From assembly GCA_027488855.1 (NCBI GenBank), contig JAIYAV010000021.1:17755-81754 (forward strand): a stretch of 64,000 nucleotides of DNA, written 5' to 3'. Source of the stretch: Saprospiraceae bacterium (GTDB lineage: Bacteria; Bacteroidota; Bacteroidia; Chitinophagales; Saprospiraceae). The position numbers and the translations under genes are program-made. The notes below the pieces were generated by a model. It saw only the letters and a list, made by a program, of their open reading frames with translations. It had not been told where the DNA came from and did no database searches. How positions within the stretch are numbered: position 1 is the first letter of the stretch; every line of letters starts with the position of its first letter. Of the stretch, positions 44,918 through 53,612 are shown piece after piece.

Positions 44918-45715
44918 CTATTTCCGTTGCAGAGCAAGTATCTCTTTGCTGATTACATGTTCCATGGTCTCCCAGTTCGGTTTCAGCAACTGCAATTGTA
45001 GACCACTGGGAACAACTTTAAAATGGTAAATTTCGCCATCAACCCAATTGCCCCCGTCTAAGGTTTTAAAGAAAATAATGGCATCGTACTCGATCCCTTC
45101 TCCGAAGTCGGTGATCAATTCGTAGTATTTGAAGTCTTTAAAGTTGTAGACTTTGCCATCATTGTCGAACTGGATTTCGACCGGTTTCGTGGTGGTTTTG
45201 TACTTTCCTGCAATCAATATTTTCCTCAATTCGGCTTGTAAGTCCGTGTCCATTTTCCGGTATTCATCGAAGGTCTTTGTCTGCGGGAAATACATTTTTA
45301 AATGCTTGTTTCCATCGTAGTCCAGTTCAAAAGGGTCTGGAAAAGTGGAGTACTCCGAAAGTCGAGCCAGGTCATTTACAAATTTGCCCTTAACACTGTC
45401 GTATTTAATGGGGCTGCTGTAGCCAATTTCGTGCGGGTTAAACCCTTCCAAAAACGCCGAGTCAGTCCGCAAATTCTTTGCGTCAAGTGTAAGTCCTTGG
45501 ACTTTGGTGCGGTAATTGCTGCTGCTGTAAATGGATTTGCTCGTTTCGATGTCCTTCAAATAAGGCTCGGAAATCCAAAGGCCTTGCAAATGGGCTATGC
45601 TTTCATTGGCAATTGCCTTTTTACTTTCCTCCTTAGGGTTCTTGGAGGTAGTGCTTTTGCTGTCACAGGAGAATAAGGCCAGGGCAAGGAAAAAGCTGAA
45701 GATGATCTTGGTCAT
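44918..45715 (-). CDS. hypothetical lipoprotein
   Basis: A 265-residue protein with a lipobox (LALALFSC, Cys17) followed by a serine/lysine-rich linker (DSKSTTSKNPKEESKK). The mature part is beta-rich with HLQGLWISEPYLKDIE near the start and a C-terminal KPNWETMEHVI. The 'LQGLWISEPYL' opening resembles lipocalin-like proteins but no family is recognised. Likely anchored in the periplasm or outer membrane. Confidence 0.7.
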   Translation of the reverse strand: MTKIIFSFFLALALFSCDSKSTTSKNPKEESKKAIANESIAHLQGLWISEPYLKDIETSKSIYSSSNYRTKVQGLTLDAKNLRTDSAFLEGFNPHEIGYSSPIKYDSVKGKFVNDLARLSEYSTFPDPFELDYDGNKHLKMYFPQTKTFDEYRKMDTDLQAELRKILIAGKYKTTTKPVEIQFDNDGKVYNFKDFKYYELITDFGEGIEYDAIIFFKTLDGGNWVDGEIYHFKVVPSGLQLQLLKPNWETMEHVISKEILALQRK

Positions 45716-45787
45716 GGTTTGTTAGGTATTAGGTGCAAAGAATCCTCATAGATATCGATTGATTAAATTAATTTTTCTCAAAAAAAG

Positions 45788-46165
45788 CTATTGACTTAAT
45801 AACCTGCTTTTTAGCCAGCTTTTAATCCCGTCAAAATCAAGCTCTCCAGAAGCAACTTGAATAACAAAATCATACTTCTCATCCTGACTAGCCAGAATAT
45901 CCTGGCCAGCATGCATCAAGAGGAGTCGCATCAGCACATATCCTGTCCTTTTATTACCATCTACAAAAGGGTGGTTTTTAACAATACTTTCCAGGATTGC
46001 TGCTGCTTTTTCTTCTACTTTTGGATAAAATTCAATACTACCAAAACCTGAAAATGGCCTTTCTAAGGCAGCAAGCAACAAGCCTTCATCTCGCACACCC
46101 TCAGAACCTCCGTATTTTTGGATCAAAACTTGGTGTATGGCTAATACTTCTTTAATTGACATCAT
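45788..46165 (-). CDS. doc: Doc-type Fic-family toxin
   Basis: A 125-residue protein with the Fic/Doc core HPFVDGNKRTGYVLM (about residues 64-78), which matches HxFx(D/N)GNKRTG, and the Doc N-terminal HQVLIQKYGG and RDEGLLLAALERP motifs. Doc phosphorylates EF-Tu and halts translation until neutralised. It starts inside the stop codon of the small gene upstream (ATGA overlap), as in toxin-antitoxin operons. The catalytic His and the GNKRTG loop are intact, so it should be active. Confidence 0.9.
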   Translation of the reverse strand: MMSIKEVLAIHQVLIQKYGGSEGVRDEGLLLAALERPFSGFGSIEFYPKVEEKAAAILESIVKNHPFVDGNKRTGYVLMRLLLMHAGQDILASQDEKYDFVIQVASGELDFDGIKSWLKSRLLSQ

Positions 46166-46341
46166 TGAGCCAAACGTTCTAATAGGTTATCGTCTTCAGT
46201 CAGTATAGTGTTGAAATTCAACGACAAACGGATTTTGTCTCCAGATTCTTTTTCGATTTGCCGCAAATACTGTAGCAATTCGCTTAGAACATCTTCTGGC
46301 AAAGTCTCTACGATTTGATTGATTTCTTCCTTGATTTCCAT
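46162..46341 (-). CDS. putative antitoxin partner of Doc (59 residues)
   Basis: This frame runs from ATG at 46341 to TGA at 46162-46164: MEIKEEINQIVETLPEDVLS, continuing with ELLQYLRQIEKESGDKIRL and ending DDNLLERLAQ. It overlaps the Doc ATG by four bases. It is acidic and helical, like DUF2281/Phd-type short antitoxins, with a C-terminal region that could thread into the Doc site. It does not obviously carry a full Phd DNA-binding domain, so autoregulation is uncertain. Confidence 0.75.
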   Translation of the reverse strand: MEIKEEINQIVETLPEDVLSELLQYLRQIEKESGDKIRLSLNFNTILTEDDNLLERLAQ

Positions 46342-46480
46342 GTCTTGGAGGTTGATTTAGTCCAAAAATATAGAAAAAACATCACTTTTTCAACCATTTG
46401 CTGGCTTTCTTGTGGAGGTACAATACGAACTATATTACATTGCCCCGATTTTGTCACGCACTCCAATGAATAGACGGTCT

Positions 46481-46678
46481 GCCCAGCGGGCAGTCATCTT
46501 TGTAGCTTTGGTGCAATTCATAGAAATTGATGAGGCTGCCCAGCGGGCAGCTATCTAAAACTCCTGCTGGTAGCTGTAAAATTCGATGATCTATTGCTGT
46601 ACAGATAGCTGCCCGCCGGGCAGCCCATCATTACTTGGCATGGACCTTTGCTGCTACAAAGATAATTGCCCTCTGGGC
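46481..46678. repeat. nested palindromes upstream of TA and after the Roco-TIR gene
   Basis: The outer pair 46481-46506 / 46653-46678 has three mismatches; the inner pair 46535-46556 / 46603-46624 has one. Both use the word GCCCAGCGGGCAG; inner-loop words (GGTAGCTGTA) also echo it. The gap 46342-46708 contains no gene; the structure probably ends the Roco-TIR transcript and also covers the TA promoter. Confidence 0.7.
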
Positions 46679-46708
46679 AAAATAACACCATCCGTTTTAA
46701 TGAATCAA

Positions 46709-49396
46709 TTACTTCCAATCGCTAAGCACCTGCTTGATTTCATCCAGGACCTCTGTCCAAATACTATCACGGTCAGGAGCAGCACTGATGGCAGTTTGAT
46801 TCCTCGGCAGGCTTTGTAATTTGCTAAAGGGTGTATCTTCACAGGAACAAACGCGAATTTTAATGGGAATCACCTTCGCGGAGCCCTCTTCATGACGGCG
46901 CATCGCTTCAGTCATTTCTGTATCCCAGATATGGTCTTGAGCCAAAAAATCGGAACTAAGCAGCAAAAAAACAATATCAGCGCTAGTCAAAGCTTGTTCG
47001 ATTTCTGGGTTCCGTTCTGACCCTGGGCTGATTTTTTGGTTGTCCCAAAGGCGGATTTTTCCACTCCGCACCATGGGTTTGAGTTGTTTTTGAAACTCCT
47101 TTAAATGCCCCAAATCTTCCTCGGAATAAGAAAAAAAAGCCAGCGGCGCTTTGTTTTCATTGACTGGATTTGTGCCAGCCTGAGTCTCTTTCATCACCAC
47201 CGGCTCCCCTACCCGTAAGTTGTCAAAAACCAACAAATCGCCCAGCAATTGCAACAATTCTACTTCTTCCAGCGATTTGTCACACTCCACCGTACGCCGT
47301 CCCTTTTCAATCCGGTTTTTCAGGTTTTCAAAATCAAAAAAGTGCTGCTTGTTCTTACCCTTGCGACAGCCCTCGCAGGGGCAAGGCACTCTTTCCTCAA
47401 CCTTGATACCCTTGTAGGTACTGTGCAAATCCCGCAGGGTTTTGAGGATGGCGGTCAATAATCCTTTGCGGTTGTGGCCTTGTACTCGAATACCGAAGGC
47501 ATCGCGCCCTTGTGATTTGGTTTTGACCACTTCCGCCAGTGCGTCGGACCAACGCAGTACCACCCCATTGCACCACACCAGCGTGCGGCCTTCATCAATA
47601 TCGGTATGGCGGCTGACGATGAATTGGGTCATCAGCGCTTTGGGCAAAAACTCGTACTCCACAAAAAGCTCCAACGATTCTCCCGTGGGCATTTCCCAGC
47701 CGTGTGGGGGTGTTTGTGGCAACAAGGGTGGGGCCACGAATTCCTGAATATTGGGCAAGGGGTAAGCCATTTTGAACTGCTGCATCAATTCGAGCAGTTG
47801 CGGACGCATATTTCTGTAGGTCCCATCTGACCAGATGCGCCGTAGGTCTTCCCAATCAAAAAAGCCTTTTTTATCTTCTGCCACGCGGCTGTCTTCGAGG
47901 ATTTTATAGACCGCATCGGTGGCCCACTCGTTTTTTAGGATGACGTATTGTTGGAGCAGTTCGTTCTGCTGGTAGTGCAAACAGACGCCGATTTTGTGCA
48001 GGATACTGCTCAAAATCAGGGCACTTTCTTCCTCCGGCAGCTCGTTTTGGCGGCAAATGCTCAAATATTCCCCATAGGAGATGAAGTTTTCATCCCGCCT
48101 ACTCTCCAATTCCCGGCGAATGGCCGCCCAGTTTTTGGGATAAGCCACTTGGGTGTGCGGAAGGGATTGGGCGTAGAGGTGGATGGCATTTTTGAGTGAC
48201 TCGACATTTTTTTCGCTCAGCAAATTGACCAAAAAATGCTCCTTGAGCAGCCCGGGAAAACGCTTTTGCCAGTGCTCCGGGTCAAAAGAACCGTAGCCGA
48301 TGCCCTCTTTGAATTCATTGAGTGCCACCAGCAAGGGGCTACCCTCACCAAAAAGCTGGGCCGTTTGTAGCCAATCATCAAAGTCGGTACCTTTGTTGCC
48401 ACTATCCGCCACCAGAACATAAACCGCCCCTTCGGTGTAAAAAAACTGGTGCAGGGGTTTGTATTTGTCCTGCCCGGCAAAATCCCAGATGTTCAGTTTG
48501 AATTGCCGCCCTGCTGCCACGGGAAAGCCGTATTCGCCAATCACAATGTCTACGCCCAGGGTACGGTCAGCTTCCTTGGGCAGGGCTTTGCCTAGCAGGC
48601 GGTTGGCGAGTGAGGTTTTACCCGCCCGGCCATCGCCGAGCAAGATGAGTTTAGCTTCGAGCAGGGGATCGGCGCCAGTTTTTTCGAGTTGGCGGAAGTA
48701 TTCGATGATGGCGGCATTGCCTTTTTGGACTACATCTACTGGCGGGGTTTGGAGTGGGTTGTCTTTGACGTTGATTTCCCCATCCTTTGTATCATACCAT
48801 TCCTTCCAAACTACCTCCAGCCCTTTTTCCTCAAAGAAATATTGCAATGGGCGCAGGTCGCTTAGCTGATTGTTCGATAAATCAATTTTATTTAAGTTGG
48901 TTAGTTTTTCCAAAAAGCCCCAATCGCTGATTTGATTGGAACGGAGGTCAAGCGTGCTCAGATTCGTCAGTTTTTCCAAAAAGCGCACATCGCTGATTTC
49001 ATTGTGACTGAGGTAAAGCGTACTCAGATTCGTCAGTTTTTCCAAAAAGCCCCCATCGCTGATTTCATTGTGACCGAGATAAAGCGTGCTCAGATTCGTC
49101 AGTTTTTCCAAAAAGCCCCCATCGCTGATTTGATTCGAACTGAGTTTTAATTTGCTTAGGCCAAGCGGAAGGTGGGCTGCATTTAAGAAAGTAAGTTTAC
49201 CAGGTGCTCCTTTGTTTTTGCTTTCTATCCAGTTGCCTTTTTCCCAATCCCACCACCCATCTGATACATTCAACGTCTCCAACCAATCCAAATCAGAAAG
49301 ATCCGGCAACTCGGTCAGTCCACAACGGCCAAGGTCCAGATAGCCAGTACGTTCTGTTCTTTCCTTATCGATGATTTGTTGTGCCAGCTCGGTCAT
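46709..49396 (-). CDS. LRR-Roc-COR-TIR protein (bacterial Roco immune-like)
   Basis: An 895-residue cytoplasmic protein. LRRs occupy ~18-195, including four near-identical 22-residue units at 88-175. The Roc GTPase has G1 GDGRAGKTS (254-262) and G3 DFAGQ (305-309), but the G4 position reads NEFKE instead of NKxD. The COR-like dimerisation region spans ~415-690, including a cysteine cluster CPCEGCRKGKNK near 675. A TIR domain (about 752-895) has FFSYSEED, the WDNQKISPGSE loop and a candidate catalytic Glu in DTEMTEAM. The build suggests a sensor-switch-NADase protein. A solitary gene with a long hairpin after its stop codon. Confidence 0.88.
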   Translation of the reverse strand: MTELAQQIIDKERTERTGYLDLGRCGLTELPDLSDLDWLETLNVSDGWWDWEKGNWIESKNKGAPGKLTFLNAAHLPLGLSKLKLSSNQISDGGFLEKLTNLSTLYLGHNEISDGGFLEKLTNLSTLYLSHNEISDVRFLEKLTNLSTLDLRSNQISDWGFLEKLTNLNKIDLSNNQLSDLRPLQYFFEEKGLEVVWKEWYDTKDGEINVKDNPLQTPPVDVVQKGNAAIIEYFRQLEKTGADPLLEAKLILLGDGRAGKTSLANRLLGKALPKEADRTLGVDIVIGEYGFPVAAGRQFKLNIWDFAGQDKYKPLHQFFYTEGAVYVLVADSGNKGTDFDDWLQTAQLFGEGSPLLVALNEFKEGIGYGSFDPEHWQKRFPGLLKEHFLVNLLSEKNVESLKNAIHLYAQSLPHTQVAYPKNWAAIRRELESRRDENFISYGEYLSICRQNELPEEESALILSSILHKIGVCLHYQQNELLQQYVILKNEWATDAVYKILEDSRVAEDKKGFFDWEDLRRIWSDGTYRNMRPQLLELMQQFKMAYPLPNIQEFVAPPLLPQTPPHGWEMPTGESLELFVEYEFLPKALMTQFIVSRHTDIDEGRTLVWCNGVVLRWSDALAEVVKTKSQGRDAFGIRVQGHNRKGLLTAILKTLRDLHSTYKGIKVEERVPCPCEGCRKGKNKQHFFDFENLKNRIEKGRRTVECDKSLEEVELLQLLGDLLVFDNLRVGEPVVMKETQAGTNPVNENKAPLAFFSYSEEDLGHLKEFQKQLKPMVRSGKIRLWDNQKISPGSERNPEIEQALTSADIVFLLLSSDFLAQDHIWDTEMTEAMRRHEEGSAKVIPIKIRVCSCEDTPFSKLQSLPRNQTAISAAPDRDSIWTEVLDEIKQVLSDWK
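48872..49135 (-). repeat. four tandem 66-bp LRR repeats
   Basis: Each 66-bp unit encodes one 22-residue LRR starting N(Q/E)ISD..FLEKLTNLS; the first three copies are nearly identical in DNA, the fourth has diverged at its end. It marks recent expansion of the LRR array. Confidence 0.9.
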
Positions 49397-49810
49397 GGTG
49401 GGTGGGTTTTAGTGTTTGGTCAAAATCCAGTTTTTTGAGTCACAATCTGGAGGCCAACAAAACTAACAAAACCAAGGTATTCCGGCAATGAAGAATAGCA
49501 TAAATTTTTGATTCGCGCAGATTCCACGCCAAAAAAAATCTGGATAAAATCTGTATAAAAAACGTGAGTTAGGGGATTTATAGCTCAAATCCATCTATCA
49601 TCTTGTAACCCGCCGCTTTATCGGCGAGACTAAATACATACCCACCCCTCGCATCTAACATCCTTCCAGAGGCTTGCATCATAAAATCGTGTAGATGTAA
49701 GCCTCTGGAAGGATGTTAGATGTGAAGGGTGGGGGGCCTGACTCCACCCGTTGAAACGGGCGGTTACAAGATGTTAGATGTGGTTATACTCATCATCGAT
49801 GATAAAATCC
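49397..49810. other. gene-free gap containing a RAYT-derived MITE
   Basis: The 414-bp gap between the Roco-TIR start and the esterase stop is free of genes. Bases 49397-49560 presumably hold the Roco-TIR promoter; most of the rest is the element listed at 49592-49783. Confidence 0.6.
49592..49783 (+). mobile_element. gene-less derivative (MITE/BIME) of the RAYT element
   Basis: About 192 bp with the same two ends as 8718-9530, joined by only 13 nt (49681-49693). Left hairpin CGCCG-CTTTAT-CGGCG (49611-49626), right hairpin CCCGTTGAAACGGG (49747-49760), inner inverted pair 49662-49680 / 49694-49712, and outer tails GGTTACAAGAT..TAGATG on each side. It has no coding capacity and must depend on a transposase supplied in trans. 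Confidence 0.8.
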
Positions 49811-51661
49811 CTACTCCTTCCAAATCTTCATCCCCAAACTCCTCCCCCCAGCCTGTGCCCGCAGCACCAGCATGCCCTGCGCTGCTACTGGAAGGTTCAA
49901 GGGCAGTTCGTGCGCTCCAGCTTGTAGATTCCCTTGAAAAACCGTACTAATTTTTTGCCCCAGCATATTGTACACTTCAATCTGCAAAACCAGGTCTTCT
50001 TCCAAATTCAAGCGTACCCGTGCCCCCTCCTGATAAATAGTCGGCACCTCCATCTTCACCCCCAAAAGCGCCGAAGCCTGCCTTGTCGAAGTAGCCACTC
50101 CCCTAGCCCGATCCCAATAATCACTTTTTTGCGTACGCAAACCTTCCGCGCTGGCCACCGGTGATTTGATGTCGAGATAAGGGTCTTTTTGCCAATCGTA
50201 TAGAGGCCATACGGTGAGCCCTGTACCATTGGGATTGCCCGTGCGGGCAAAATTGGTCCAGTAGTCCATCATGGCCTTGGCCACTACCCTATCGTTGTTG
50301 TTAAAAAAGGCTCCTTTGCCATAACTGGTTTCTTCCACACTTTGAAAAATAAAGGGCAATTCCAGTCCATGCGCCGAACCATAAAAAGCACCTAAGCCAG
50401 CCTGAGCATGCGAAAAGAGATAGCGCCAAACGGGTTCCGTTTGAAAAATGTCCAGTCCCTTGGCCATGCGCCGGGCCGGGGCCGTAAATTGGGCATCGGT
50501 CAAGGTTTGAATGTAGGATTGCCGGGCCTGAGCATTGGTGGTTCCTGGCGGATACAAGGTCAAACCTTCCGCTTCATAAGCTTCGGGCACATAGGAATCA
50601 AAAAGGGTTCGTACCTGCGCGGGGGTGACTATAGGAGGGCTCGAAGCGGACATTTCATCGGCATTGGAGCCCAGCATGACTGGCATTTTATGGTGTTGCC
50701 CCGTTAAAATTACCGAAATGGGGTCTTGGGGAAGGATCAGGCCGTCCACTACTGGCCCCCAGCCCAAACTCACCTTTCCACCAGCCAGTGGGCTTTCCAG
50801 TTCCGCGATGATTTTTGAAATGGGCAGTGCTGTCAGACATTGCAGTTGTTGATCCAAGCTGCCAGTGGCACAACCCATGCGCGAAGCAAAGGATTTACCA
50901 AGGTTTTCCCCAACAAGATAGGGTTGAGCTACGGGTGAGCCACTTTGGATGCCCGCCCTATGAAACAGCCCTTTCGCCGCAGGTACAGTCAGTAAAAGAG
51001 AAGTATTCACTGCTCCCGCTGATTCGCCAAAAACCATGACATTATCGGGATCGCCACCAAATTTTGCAATGTTGTTTTTCACCCATTCCAGCGCCAAAAC
51101 CTGATCCATGGTGCCGTAATTCCCCGAGGTTTTGGAACTACTGGCCGCAGCCACCGCTGGGTGAGCCATAAAGCCAAGGGCACCGAGGCGATAATTGATG
51201 GTGACTACCACCACATCCTTGCGGGAAGCCAGGAATTTGCCAGTGTAGAGCACTGCGCCGTTGATGGTTTCCGAAGCTGCTCCTTGTTGATTGCCTCCAC
51301 CGTGGATAAAAAATAGTACGGGGCGTTTTCCACTTAGGGCCGGCGTCCACACATTGAGGTAGAGGCAGTCCTCCTGTCCTTCGGTGATGGCACTATCCTG
51401 GGTGGGGCTGAAGTTTTTTTGGGGGCACTTGGGCGAAAAGTCGGTGGTCATTCTGGTTTGAGTCCAACTTGCTGGTGGCTGTGGAGCTTGCCAACGCAAG
51501 TCCCCTACTGGTGGTTTGGCGTAAGGGATGCCTTTGAAAGCCAGACTCCCCTCTTCGGTGATGCCAGAAATGGGCCCATAAGTTGTAGTGACTGTCGTTT
51601 GAGCAGGCAAAACGATGGTTAACATACTCAGGAAAAGGAAGCAGGATAAAAATTGGCGCAT
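49811..51661 (-). CDS. secreted type-B carboxylesterase with C-terminal sorting-like domain
   Basis: A 616-residue protein with signal peptide (to about residue 20). Carboxylesterase B motifs: KGIPYAKPPVGDLRW, oxyanion FFIHGGGN (about 117-124), catalytic Ser214 in FGESAGAV, acid candidate in GSNADEM and His in GSAHGLELPF. The last ~75 residues (from YQEGARVRLNLEEDL to MKIWKE) resemble a T9SS sorting domain (VYNMLGQKI, then AQGMLVLRAQ), suggesting surface export. It hydrolyses ester bonds of unknown substrates. It is preceded by a divergent oxidase gene. Confidence 0.88.
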   Translation of the reverse strand: MRQFLSCFLFLSMLTIVLPAQTTVTTTYGPISGITEEGSLAFKGIPYAKPPVGDLRWQAPQPPASWTQTRMTTDFSPKCPQKNFSPTQDSAITEGQEDCLYLNVWTPALSGKRPVLFFIHGGGNQQGAASETINGAVLYTGKFLASRKDVVVVTINYRLGALGFMAHPAVAAASSSKTSGNYGTMDQVLALEWVKNNIAKFGGDPDNVMVFGESAGAVNTSLLLTVPAAKGLFHRAGIQSGSPVAQPYLVGENLGKSFASRMGCATGSLDQQLQCLTALPISKIIAELESPLAGGKVSLGWGPVVDGLILPQDPISVILTGQHHKMPVMLGSNADEMSASSPPIVTPAQVRTLFDSYVPEAYEAEGLTLYPPGTTNAQARQSYIQTLTDAQFTAPARRMAKGLDIFQTEPVWRYLFSHAQAGLGAFYGSAHGLELPFIFQSVEETSYGKGAFFNNNDRVVAKAMMDYWTNFARTGNPNGTGLTVWPLYDWQKDPYLDIKSPVASAEGLRTQKSDYWDRARGVATSTRQASALLGVKMEVPTIYQEGARVRLNLEEDLVLQIEVYNMLGQKISTVFQGNLQAGAHELPLNLPVAAQGMLVLRAQAGGRSLGMKIWKE

Positions 51662-51831
51662 AGGTTTGGGTTTTATTCCGCCTTTGACATTTCGATAGAG
51701 CTTTGGTTTAATTTTATAATTTTAAATTAATGAGAAAATTACGTCTGAGTAAAAACCATTTAAGGAAATTTACTTCAAAGCGCTTAGTATGCTCAATTTG
51801 TGTACATTGTGCATGCTTCAACTTTCAGCAC

Positions 51832-53211
51832 ATGGATATCGTACAACAACTTTTAGAAGCCTTGGGGCCGGAATGCGTCAAGACTTCAGAGCAAGCTTCC
51901 CACCGCATCGCCAGCAATTGGGTCAATGCCGGAAACTTACAATGCCTGGCCCTTCTATTGCCCCAAACCACTGCCGAAGTCTCTACTGCCCTACAGATTT
52001 GCCACGCGGCCAAACAGCCCATTGTCCCGCATGGCGGCCTGACCAATGTAGTAGGAGGTGTCCAAACCAAGCCCCACGAAATCGCCCTGAGCCTGGAGCG
52101 CATGAACGCCGTTGAAGCCCTGGATGTGGTCAACCAAACGGCTACGGTGCAGGCTGGAGTAGTGCTGCAACAGCTCCAAACCCAGCTAAATGCTGCTGGG
52201 CTCTTTTTTCCGCTCGACCTCGGTGCCAAAGGCAGTTGTATGATTGGTGGCAATATCTCGACCAATGCCGGCGGCTTACAGGCGCTGCGGTATGGCGTTA
52301 CCCGCAACCTGGTTTTGGGTCTGGAAGTTGTGCTGGCCGACGGAACCATCATTTCCTCCATGAATCATTTGTTGAAAAACAATGCGGGTTACGACCTCAA
52401 ACATTTGTTCATTGGTTCAGAGGGCACCCTGGGCATCGTCACCCGGGCGGTACTCAAATTGGAGGCCTTGCCCTTGAGCCGCAATACGGCCTACCTTGCC
52501 CTCAGCAGTTTTGTTCAAGCTTGTGAGTTTTTAAGTTTCGCCAAAAAAACGCTGGGGCATACCCTGACTACTTATGAATTGTTGTGGCAGGATTATTACC
52601 GCTTGATGACTTGCCCGCCCGCCCGGCACGCCCCTCCCCTGCCCCAGGATCATGCCTATTACGTATTGCTCGAAATGGCGGGCTACCATCCTGAAGATGA
52701 CCAGCGATTGTTTCAGGAAACCCTGGAAAAAGCCTTTGAAAGTGGCCTGATTGCCGATGCTTGCTTAGCCCAAAGCCAGCAGGAATTGGACTGGTTTTGG
52801 GGCATTCGGGAACAGGTTGATTTTATTTTTTCGGTGCATCAGCCGGTCTTTTTGTTTGATGTGAGCCTGCCTATTTCTACGATGGAGACCTACACAATGG
52901 AGATTCACCAGGAGCTGAAAGCAGTATGGCCCGAAGTGTTTTTGTATGTCTTTGGGCACATGGGGGATGGCAATTTGCACTTGTTTGTATCCTGTGGGCA
53001 AAATGATCGGGCGACCCGGCATCAGGTGGAGGAGATTGTATTTGGTCCATTGACCCCGATTGGTGGCTCAATCACGGCGGAACATGGCGTAGGTTTGGAG
53101 AAAAAAGAGTGGCTGCACCTGAGTCGCAATCCTGCCGAAATTGCTTTGATGCGGCAGTTAAATAGTGCATTGGATCCGCATGGAATTTTAAACCCGGGGA
53201 AAATATTTTAG
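51832..53211 (+). CDS. FAD-linked 2-hydroxyacid dehydrogenase (GlcD/D2HGDH-like)
   Basis: A 459-residue flavoprotein: FAD_binding_4 domain with PHGGLTNVVGG (about 61-71), GGNISTNAGGLQALRYG and GSEGTLGIVTRAVL; C-terminal FAD-oxidase domain with the metal/substrate motif GHMGDGNLHLF and EHGVGLEKK. Members oxidise D-lactate, glycolate or D-2-hydroxyglutarate and pass electrons to a quinone or flavoprotein. The ATG at 51832 is chosen because the 34 codons upstream are basic, cysteine-rich and unlike the family. Monocistronic. Confidence 0.88.
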   Translation: MDIVQQLLEALGPECVKTSEQASHRIASNWVNAGNLQCLALLLPQTTAEVSTALQICHAAKQPIVPHGGLTNVVGGVQTKPHEIALSLERMNAVEALDVVNQTATVQAGVVLQQLQTQLNAAGLFFPLDLGAKGSCMIGGNISTNAGGLQALRYGVTRNLVLGLEVVLADGTIISSMNHLLKNNAGYDLKHLFIGSEGTLGIVTRAVLKLEALPLSRNTAYLALSSFVQACEFLSFAKKTLGHTLTTYELLWQDYYRLMTCPPARHAPPLPQDHAYYVLLEMAGYHPEDDQRLFQETLEKAFESGLIADACLAQSQQELDWFWGIREQVDFIFSVHQPVFLFDVSLPISTMETYTMEIHQELKAVWPEVFLYVFGHMGDGNLHLFVSCGQNDRATRHQVEEIVFGPLTPIGGSITAEHGVGLEKKEWLHLSRNPAEIALMRQLNSALDPHGILNPGKIF

Positions 53212-53612
53212 GCTTGTTTTCTGGAACCTAAACAATGCAATATATACACTATGACGGAAATTTACGCACTTCGTGCGTCTTGAGGCTTCGCCTCTCTTTA
53301 CAAAAGCGACAGGATGGGAAAACGGATGAAACGGATTGAACGGATTGAAACGGACATTGACTCGCCTTCGGCTCGTTCTTATCCGCCGCAGGCGGAATAA
53401 AAAATCCGTTTCAATCCGTTTAGTCCGTTTCATCCGTTTTCCCATCCTGTCGCTCTACGCCGAAGGCGTTTAAGCGACAAGCGCACAAAACATTGAACAT
53501 GAATTAATAACATAGGAGCTAAGCACAAATCTAAAGCCCCTCCCCGAAAGTTTTAGACTTTCGGGGAGGTTAAGCAACGAAACCGTGTTAAGCTCACCCA
53601 AGCACCCATTTT
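53212..53612. other. gene-free gap after GlcD-like gene
   Basis: It holds the large inverted repeat 53306-53453, a small hairpin at ~53538-53571 (CCTCCCCGAAAG / CTTTCGGGGAGG) and no gene. The promoter of the GNAT gene must lie in the last ~50 bases; no clear -7 box was seen. Confidence 0.6.
53306..53453 (+). repeat. 49-bp-arm inverted repeat, copy 1 of a two-copy element
   Basis: Arms 53306-53354 and 53405-53453 differ at two positions and consist of ACGGATTGA-type 10-mers. The loop carries two mini-hairpins, CGCCTTCGGCTCG and CCGCCGCAGGCGG. A second copy at 59065-59210 has the loop in reverse complement, so the whole unit is inverted there. Confidence 0.85.

Noticed and set aside
48872..49135. 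Regular 66-bp repeats considered as a CRISPR-like array
   Set aside because: There are no spacers; the repeats are in frame and encode leucine-rich repeats.
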